A program made the position numbers and the translations under genes. Source: Acidimicrobiia bacterium (GTDB taxonomy: Bacteria; Actinomycetota; Acidimicrobiia; IMCC26256; JAENVU01). From it: 11,523 nucleotides of DNA. Where the stretch lies: contig JANYLF010000088.1 of NCBI GenBank assembly GCA_025357995.1, positions 1 to 11,523 of the forward strand. Reading direction: 5' to 3'. This document shows, piece by piece, positions 1 through 4,768 of the stretch. Below the pieces are notes generated by a model that was given only the letters and a program-made list of their open reading frames with translations, searched no databases and had not been told where the DNA came from. The stretch's first letter is position 1, and every line of letters starts with the position of its first letter.

Positions 1-108
1 GTGATCGCCGATATGACACCCGACAACGCGGGCACCTGGCTCTTCCACTGCCACGTGAACGACCACATCCTCGCCGGGATGATGGCGCGCTACACGGTGG
101 AGAAGTAG
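1..108 (+). CDS. Multicopper oxidase, C-terminal fragment (gene cut by window start)
   Basis: The first 35 codons run in frame to a TAG at 106-108 and encode the last part of a multicopper oxidase. The motif HCHVNDHILAGMM matches the family signature HCHxxxHxxxxM. In that signature the Cys and two His residues bind the type 1 copper, the other His residues belong to the trinuclear cluster, and the Met is the axial type 1 ligand. Enzymes of this family oxidise phenols, metal ions or nitrite (as nitrite reductase-like forms) while reducing dioxygen or nitrite, usually outside the cytoplasm. The protein ends 16 residues after the final Met, as is usual for the family. The N-terminal cupredoxin domains lie outside the window, so substrate and subfamily cannot be judged. 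The frame stays open past the stop into SecD-like sequence, described separately. Confidence 0.9.
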   Translation: MIADMTPDNAGTWLFHCHVNDHILAGMMARYTVEK

Positions 109-141
109 CGCGACGCGGTTGGCTTAACCTTCCCGGCGTGG

Positions 142-297
142 GTCGATGGCGTCGTTGAGTCGGCGCCCGCGTTCCAAACGTTGAGGTTCGAGGGCGCCGT
201 GGAGATCAGCGGCAACTTCTCTCGTCGCGAGGCTGAGGCGCTCGCCGCGGCCCTCCGTACCGGCGCGTACCCCGTCGCGGTTCACCTCGTCGGTTGA
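142..297 (+). pseudogene. SecD-like (SecDF P1-head) C-terminal fragment without a start
   Basis: Fifty-one codons ending at TGA 295-297 read like the end of the periplasmic P1 head region of SecD. VDGVVESAPAF matches the SecD pattern LDG.V.SAP, and ISGNFSRREAEALAAALRTGAYPV matches, over its length, the SecD pattern ISGNFT..EA..LA..LR.GALPV. SecD with SecF uses the proton-motive force to help export through SecYEG. Here the six membrane helices that follow this domain in SecD are missing, because a stop comes right after the domain. The upstream part is also missing, because the preceding codons belong to the multicopper oxidase. No ATG or GTG opens the frame. A TTG at 181 could start a 38-residue peptide but has no clear ribosome binding site. 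Codon third positions are still mostly G/C, so the loss may be recent. It could instead come from a soluble protein with a P1-head domain rather than true SecD. Confidence 0.6.
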
Positions 298-318
298 CGC
301 CGAGACGCGGAAGTCGCG

Positions 319-1551
319 TCAGGCGGGGGTGAACGCACAGGGCATGCGCTTGATGCCGTGAATGAACGAGCTCTGCAGGATCTCCGGTTCGGCGGTGATC
401 TCGAGGTCCGGGAGGCGCTGGAACAGCTGCTCGAACATCACACGAATCTCGCGTCGAGCCAGGTTCGCGCCGAGGCAGAAATGGGGGCCGCCGCCGCCGT
501 AGCCGACGTGCGGGTTGGGCGAACGGGTGAGGTCGAACCGGTACGGATCCGCGAACTGGCGCTCGTCGCGGTTCGCGGAGTTGAACCACATCACGACCTT
601 CTCGCCTTCGGCGATCGGTTGGCCGGCGATCTCGGTGTCCTGGGTGGCGGTGCGCCGGAAGTGGATGACCGGCGATGCCCAGCGCACGATCTCCTCGACC
701 GCGTTCACCGCGTGGGTCTCGAAGTCGGCGGCCCACAGGCGGCGCTCGTCCGGGTGGTTGTGGAGCGCCCACATGCCGTGACTGATCGCGGTGCGCGTCG
801 TCTCGTTCCCCGCAACCACGAGCAGGATGAAGAACGACGCGAACTCGGCGACGGTGAGACGCTCACGGTCCACCTCCGCGTTCATAAGGATGGTGGCGAT
901 GTCGTCGGCCGGATTGGCCAGGCGGTGCTCGCCGAGCTCCATCGCAACTTGGTGCACCGACATGACCGCGGCCATGAGGTCTTCGACCGACTGCACGTAC
1001 TCGGGGTCGCCCACGCCGAGGATCAGGTTGCTCGCCTCGAATACGGTTTGTCTCTGCGACGGTGGGACCCCCACCATGTCGCACACGATCGCGAGTGGCA
1101 TCGGCGCGGCGATCTCGGCGACGAAGTCGCACTCGCCCTTCTCCGCGATCGTGTCGATCACGTCGGTGGTGCGATCACGCACCGAGTCGAGCAATTGCGC
1201 CAGCGCCTTGGGCGTGAAGCCGTGGTTGATCAATCCGCGCAGCTTCTTGTGGCGCGGGTCGTCCATGTTGATGATCGAGCCGATGAAGTCGATGAGGAAG
1301 TCGGGGATATCGCCGATGTTCGTGCCGCGACCAGAACAGAGCAGCTCCGGGTGCCGGCTCGCGTACATCACGTCGTCGAAGCGGGTCAGTGACCAGTAGC
1401 CGGGACCGGCCGGGAAGTCGCCGTAGTCAGGCTCCGGGTAGAATGCGATGGGCGCCTCGTCGCGGAGTCGCCGGAACCCGGCTTCGCGCTCCTCATCGGG
1501 TGCGGCCCAGAATTCGGCCTCGCTCAGTGGGACTTCGTCGACGATCGACAT
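319..1551 (-). CDS. Cytochrome P450, CYP124-like
   Basis: The protein has 410 residues, a normal bacterial P450 length. All landmark motifs are present: the I-helix oxygen-activation motif AGNETTR at about 247-253, the K-helix ExxR as EIVR at about 287-290, and the heme loop HVGYGGGGPHFCLG with Cys359 as the thiolate ligand. From memory, segments such as FDDVMYASRHPE, FFILLVVAGNETTR, EEIVRWASPV and FCLGANLARREIR resemble mycobacterial CYP124 more than CYP125 or CYP142. CYP124 is an omega-hydroxylase of methyl-branched lipids that also accepts cholesterol-type side chains, so a hydroxylase of branched lipids or sterols is likely. It needs an external ferredoxin and reductase, and neither is in the window. 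The start at 1551 is chosen because GGAGGAG lies 9 bases upstream (1561-1567). The open frame reaches back to 1842, but that would overlap the divergent gene. Substrate is inferred only. Confidence 0.95.
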   Translation of the reverse strand: MSIVDEVPLSEAEFWAAPDEEREAGFRRLRDEAPIAFYPEPDYGDFPAGPGYWSLTRFDDVMYASRHPELLCSGRGTNIGDIPDFLIDFIGSIINMDDPRHKKLRGLINHGFTPKALAQLLDSVRDRTTDVIDTIAEKGECDFVAEIAAPMPLAIVCDMVGVPPSQRQTVFEASNLILGVGDPEYVQSVEDLMAAVMSVHQVAMELGEHRLANPADDIATILMNAEVDRERLTVAEFASFFILLVVAGNETTRTAISHGMWALHNHPDERRLWAADFETHAVNAVEEIVRWASPVIHFRRTATQDTEIAGQPIAEGEKVVMWFNSANRDERQFADPYRFDLTRSPNPHVGYGGGGPHFCLGANLARREIRVMFEQLFQRLPDLEITAEPEILQSSFIHGIKRMPCAFTPA

Positions 1552-1560
1552 CGGTGCACA

Positions 1561-1567
1561 CTCCTCC
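1561..1567 (-). promoter_or_regulatory. Strong ribosome binding site for the P450 gene
   Basis: On the minus strand GGAGGAG sits 9 bases before the ATG at 1551. It is one of the two clearest Shine-Dalgarno sequences in the window (the other precedes the cupin) and fixes the P450 start codon, excluding the longer frame that would begin at 1842. Confidence 0.8.
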
Positions 1568-1580
1568 GGTGGGTGGCCCG

Positions 1581-1590
1581 ACGGTAGCGT
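1581..1590. promoter_or_regulatory. Back-to-back -10 elements for the divergent P450 and LLM oxidoreductase genes
   Basis: The ten bases ACGGTAGCGT read TAGCGT on the plus strand (1585-1590) and TACCGT on the minus strand (1586 down to 1581). Both fit the actinobacterial -10 pattern TAnnnT and share the central TA. The plus-strand element ends 9 bases before the ATG at 1600, which would give a leaderless or nearly leaderless oxidoreductase transcript. The minus-strand element would start a P450 transcript with a leader of roughly 20 bases containing its GGAGGAG. No consensus -35 was seen on either side. The assignment rests on position and sequence only. Confidence 0.45.
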
Positions 1591-1599
1591 GCGCGCCTG

Positions 1600-2463
1600 A
1601 TGCGCTACTCCGTGGGTCTCCCCGTCGATCATGTGCAGTATCCCGACGAGTTCGTGACGGGCGATGCCGTGGCCAAGATGGCCGCCGCGGTCGAGGCGGC
1701 CGGCCTCGACGCGGTGTTCGTGACCGACCATCCTGCGCCCGACGATCGGTGGCTCGCCGGAGGCGGGCACCACGCGTCGGAACCGCTGGTCGCGCTGGCG
1801 TTCGCCGCGGCGGCCACCCGACGGGTGATGCTCCACACCCACGTCTACATTGCCGCGTACCGCAACCCGTTCCTCGCCGCCAAGGGCGTGGCCACCTTGC
1901 AGAACATGTCCGGTGGACGCGTGATCCTGGGGGTCGCGGCGGGATATCTGAAGCCCGAGTTCGCCGCGCTCGGCGTCGACTTCGACTCACGCAATGACCG
2001 CCTCGATGAGACCATCCGGCTCATGCGCCGGGCGTGGATCGAAGACTCCGTACAGGTGGAGTCCGACCGCTACCGCTCCCGTGGCGTCACCCAGCTGCCG
2101 CATCCGGCGCCCGTTCCGATCTGGATCGGTGGCAACAGCACCGCGGCGATGCGCCGCGCGGTCGAGCTCGGCGACGGCTGGTCGCCGTTCCCCAATCCGC
2201 CAGTGATGGCGCGCGCCGTGAAGACCCCTGCGATCACCAACCTCGATGAGCTCGCGACGCGCCTGGCCGCGGCGCGGGCGTACGTGGAAGAGCTCGGCCG
2301 GCCCGAGCCGCTGACGATCTCGTTCTCACCCTTCGCGCGCGACGACGACCTTTCGCGGTACGCCGAACTCGGCGTCGACTGGCTCACGGTCGGTTTCAAC
2401 GAGTGCACGACGCGGGCGGAATGGCTCGATCGCCTGGGCGAGTTCGCGGCGCGCGTGCGCTAA
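1600..2463 (+). CDS. LLM-class (luciferase-like) F420-dependent-type oxidoreductase
   Basis: This 287-residue protein has the luciferase-like monooxygenase (TIM-barrel) fold signature of the F420-dependent group common in actinobacteria. Visible motifs are VTDHPAP (about 41-47), YRNPFLAAKGVATL (87-100), SGGRVILGVAAGYL (104-117), the following EFAALGVDF, and PVPIWIGGNS. The pattern of SGGR, then a Gly-rich turn, then GYL, then EF.ALGV.F..R is typical of the family (TIGR03619-like). Members move hydride between reduced F420 or flavin and an organic substrate, and the individual substrate cannot be predicted. The ATG at 1600 has no good Shine-Dalgarno sequence but follows a TAGCGT -10 element, so it may be leaderless. 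It is divergent from the P450, 48 bases apart, and its TAA overlaps the stop of the convergent CoA-transferase gene. A shared lipid or sterol catabolic role with the P450 is an inference from position. Confidence 0.9.
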   Translation: MRYSVGLPVDHVQYPDEFVTGDAVAKMAAAVEAAGLDAVFVTDHPAPDDRWLAGGGHHASEPLVALAFAAAATRRVMLHTHVYIAAYRNPFLAAKGVATLQNMSGGRVILGVAAGYLKPEFAALGVDFDSRNDRLDETIRLMRRAWIEDSVQVESDRYRSRGVTQLPHPAPVPIWIGGNSTAAMRRAVELGDGWSPFPNPPVMARAVKTPAITNLDELATRLAAARAYVEELGRPEPLTISFSPFARDDDLSRYAELGVDWLTVGFNECTTRAEWLDRLGEFAARVR

Positions 2464-3758
2464 CCCAGGCGTTCCGCGCGTTCGCGGAGTTCGTCACGAA
2501 ACGGCGGGTCGGCAATTTCCGCGAGCGCGCGGGCTCGTTCGCGTACTGTCCGACCCCGCAGGTGGGCAACACCGTGTTCGGTGACCACAAGGTCGAGTTG
2601 ATGCCGCGGCGTCGTCACGATCCATCCTTCGGCCAGCGCGGGAACGATGCGCGAGATACACACGCCGTCGACCACCGACGTCGACGGCATGCAGATGAGG
2701 GACCGGTCGTGGAGCGAGAGGCCCGACGGTGCGATGAAGTCTTCGTGGCCGCCGATACCGGAGAACTGTCGGCCCCCGATGGTGTCGGCTACGACCTGAC
2801 CGTTGAGGTCGACCGTGAGCGCGCCGTTGATCGTGATCATGCTGCGGTTACGCGAGATCACCTCGGGTGAGTTCACGACGTCGACGGGCAGGAACGCCAC
2901 GTCTTGGTTCTCGTCGAGCCACGCGTAGAGCTCCAAGGTGCCGGCCGCGAAGGTCGTGATCGACACGCCGTCGAACTGACCCTTCGCCAGATTCGAGACC
3001 TTTCCCGCGCGGTGGAGTTGCATGAGTCCGGTCGTGAACATCTCGGAGTGCACGCCGTAGTCGCCGCCGTCGCCATGGGCCAAGAGCCCGACGACGGTCG
3101 ACGGGATCCCGCCGATGCCCGTCTGGAGTGTGGCGCCATCGGGGATGAGCGGTTGCACGTGCGCCGCGATGGCACGATCCACGTCACCCGGTACTACGTC
3201 GGGCAGTACAAACGGATCGAGATCGGACTCGACGACCACGTCGATCTGATCGAGGTGAACGCGGTGGCCGTACTCCGGGAGGAGGCCGCGCGTGCGGGGA
3301 AACTTCGGGTTGGTCTCCACCACGAGCACGCGGTCTGGGTCGGCGCCGGCCCGAGCAATCGCATCGACGGTCGCGCCCGCATGGAGCGAAAGCGAGAAGA
3401 ACCCGTTGGCGTCGGGTGGGGTGGCGACGGTCGCCACGACCCGCGGTGAGAGTTGCTCCGCGATGCGCGTGAAGCGACGGAAGTCGGCGGGAACGAACTC
3501 GACGCGCGCGCCGCTGTCGACCAAGAACCGCTCGGCTGGTCCGAAGAACCCCGAGAGGTATCGCACCCCCGGCTTGGTGAACACCGCGTAGAGGTCGACG
3601 AGCAGGGCGCCGAAGACCGTGAGCTCCACCCAATCGTCGCGGTCACCGAGCGCGTGGAGGAAGGCCGAGGGTTGGCCCGGTCCGAGTGGGATGCCGAGCG
3701 AGTCGTGGGGATGAAGGAGCGCGGCCGCGTCCGCGGGACTCAGGATTCGGAGTGCCAT
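2460..3758 (-). CDS. Acetyl-CoA hydrolase / 4-hydroxybutyrate CoA-transferase family protein
   Basis: The 432-residue protein matches the two-domain acetyl-CoA hydrolase/transferase family in length and motifs. QTGIGGIP (about 212-219) is the glycine-rich CoA-binding turn. GVHSEMFTTG (235-244) carries the expected catalytic glutamate (Glu239), which forms the glutamyl-CoA thioester. GGHEDF (336-341) and VVTEHGVAHLRG (391-402) are C-terminal domain signatures. Such enzymes move CoA between acetyl-CoA and short-chain or hydroxy acids in the cytoplasm. Exact acceptors cannot be told from sequence, and a 4-hydroxybutyrate, propionate or succinate preference are all possible. The ATG at 3758 follows a TAGCGT -10 element by only 6 bases and lacks a Shine-Dalgarno, so a leaderless message is likely. 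The gene ends on a stop that overlaps the TAA of the convergent oxidoreductase gene. It is separated from the anti-sigma gene by 46 bases and probably has its own promoter. Confidence 0.92.
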   Translation of the reverse strand: MALRILSPADAAALLHPHDSLGIPLGPGQPSAFLHALGDRDDWVELTVFGALLVDLYAVFTKPGVRYLSGFFGPAERFLVDSGARVEFVPADFRRFTRIAEQLSPRVVATVATPPDANGFFSLSLHAGATVDAIARAGADPDRVLVVETNPKFPRTRGLLPEYGHRVHLDQIDVVVESDLDPFVLPDVVPGDVDRAIAAHVQPLIPDGATLQTGIGGIPSTVVGLLAHGDGGDYGVHSEMFTTGLMQLHRAGKVSNLAKGQFDGVSITTFAAGTLELYAWLDENQDVAFLPVDVVNSPEVISRNRSMITINGALTVDLNGQVVADTIGGRQFSGIGGHEDFIAPSGLSLHDRSLICMPSTSVVDGVCISRIVPALAEGWIVTTPRHQLDLVVTEHGVAHLRGRTVRERARALAEIADPPFRDELRERAERLG

Positions 3759-3762
3759 AGCG

Positions 3763-3803
3763 GCACGCTACGCCCGACCGCGCGAACACCGCGGGCGTCG
3801 TGC
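3763..3803. terminator. Interrupted hairpin after the anti-sigma gene
   Basis: ACGCCCG (3770-3776) pairs with CGGGCGT (3792-3798) around a 15-base loop. An outer GCAC (3763-3766) can pair with GTGC (3800-3803) across small bulges. It begins right after the anti-sigma stop (3805) in the direction of transcription and could end the four-gene transcript. There is no T-run, and one arm overlaps the -10 of the next gene, so it could equally be an operator or chance in GC-rich DNA. Confidence 0.3.
3765..3770 (-). promoter_or_regulatory. -10 element of the CoA-transferase gene, leaderless arrangement
   Basis: TAGCGT on the minus strand lies 6 bases before the ATG at 3758, which places the expected transcription start at the start codon itself. 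The same hexamer precedes the LLM oxidoreductase gene on the other strand at 1585-1590. No convincing -35 element is seen. Confidence 0.45.
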
Positions 3804-3804
3804 G

Positions 3805-4068
3805 CTATTGCCGTTCGTTGTGCCAGGTGCGGAACGCGTCGAGCAGGGTGTCTCGGGTCGTGGCATCGATCGCCGCAACGTCGGCCGGCTCGAGGTGTCC
3901 GGTGAGTTCGACGACGGCTTGGAACTGGTGCAGCACTTCTTCGCAGCCCGGACACTCGTCGACGTGCTCTTCGAAGCGGGTGAGGTCGGCATCGGTGAGC
4001 GCTGCGTCGAGATAGTCGGTGACGCGTTCCACCAACTCTTGGCATGCCATTTCTTCGACGGTCGTCAT
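3805..4068 (-). CDS. Zinc-binding anti-sigma factor (ZAS domain, mycothiol-system type)
   Basis: This is a small, soluble 87-residue protein. ACQELVERVTDYLDAALT near the N-terminus and FEEHVDECPGCEEVL at about 32-46 form the classic zinc anti-sigma pattern. His35, Cys39 and Cys42 make the Hx3Cx2C motif, and Cys9 is a likely fourth ligand. Such proteins hold an ECF sigma factor inactive, and in redox-sensing members disulfide formation releases zinc and frees the sigma. No transmembrane segment follows, so it should act in the cytoplasm and is not a membrane-anchored anti-sigma. Its ATG overlaps the stop of the sigma gene (ATGA), which implies translational coupling and balanced amounts. The C-terminal half (about 50-87) is acidic and helical-looking. 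Whether it senses redox stress is inferred from the motif alone. Confidence 0.9.
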   Translation of the reverse strand: MTTVEEMACQELVERVTDYLDAALTDADLTRFEEHVDECPGCEEVLHQFQAVVELTGHLEPADVAAIDATTRDTLLDAFRTWHNERQ

Positions 4069-4712
4069 GCGCTCATCGCTTCTGAGAAATACGTCTCCAA
4101 CGCGGCGCGGAGCTTGGCGCGACCGCGATGCAAGAGCACTCGTTGGTTCGTCTCCGTGAGCTCGAGTGCGTTACAGACTTCGGCGCTGGTCCACCCCTCG
4201 ATGTCGCGCAGGCGCACCACTTCCTGTTGATTGGGCGGGAGCATCTCCAACGCGGCTCGCACCACGGCGATGGTTTCGTGACCTACGGCGCGAATCTCCG
4301 GTTGGTCGTGCCAGCGCGTCGGGAACGCGGCCCAATGACCCGGATGCGGGTCATTCGCGTGCTGAAACCGCTCAGGTTCGAACGTGGGACCGTCTTTGTC
4401 GTCAGCGGCCAGACTCGCGAACGGAATGCTGCGCTTGTCCCGAACGCCGCGGGTACGGGCGATGTTCAGCAGGATGCGGTAGATCCACGTCTTGAGCGAC
4501 GACCGCTGCTCGAACCGATCGATGCCGCGCAACACGCCGACCCATGTGTCTTGGACCACCTCGTCCGCGGCGGCGTCGGTCGCGACGTATCTCCGGGCCA
4601 CGCGCCGCAACGGCGCGTTGTATTCCTCGATCAGGCTACGAAACGCGAGCTCATCACCGGCCTTGAGGCGTATGACGAGCTCGTCTTCCGACGATGCGAG
4701 CTCCTGTTCCAT
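4065..4712 (-). CDS. ECF-family RNA polymerase sigma factor
   Basis: A 215-residue group 4 sigma factor. Region 2 covers about residues 10-87. DEVVQDTWVGVLRGIDRF (50-67) and SSLKTWIYRILLNIART (71-87) are the core-binding and -10 recognition helices. Region 4 covers about 150-208, where LPPNQQEVVRLRDIEGWT leads into the helix-turn-helix that reads the -35 element. The two regions are joined by an unusually long linker of about 60 residues that includes HPGHWAAFPTRWHDQPE. The start is taken as the ATG at 4712. A GTG at 4739 is an alternative, and neither has a strong Shine-Dalgarno. The longer open frame back to 5429 only shadows the upstream gene. It sits 56 bases after the GGDEF-EAL gene and overlaps the anti-sigma gene by ATGA. 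Its likely partner is that anti-sigma, and its target genes are unknown. Confidence 0.93.
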   Translation of the reverse strand: MEQELASSEDELVIRLKAGDELAFRSLIEEYNAPLRRVARRYVATDAAADEVVQDTWVGVLRGIDRFEQRSSLKTWIYRILLNIARTRGVRDKRSIPFASLAADDKDGPTFEPERFQHANDPHPGHWAAFPTRWHDQPEIRAVGHETIAVVRAALEMLPPNQQEVVRLRDIEGWTSAEVCNALELTETNQRVLLHRGRAKLRAALETYFSEAMSA

Positions 4713-4768
4713 GGAGCCGCCATCTTGGGCTCTCCCCACGAGGTTTGCAATTTCGTACGACCCCGCGG

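Noticed and set aside
358..1392. A 344-codon plus-strand open frame across the P450 gene
   Set aside because: It is antisense shadow coding. All P450 motifs are on the minus strand, and the plus-strand product has low-complexity Arg/Val/Asp content.
1552..1842. Longer start for the P450 gene on the minus strand
   Set aside because: It would overlap the divergent oxidoreductase by about 240 bases and adds residues unlike any P450 N-terminus. GGAGGAG marks the start at 1551.
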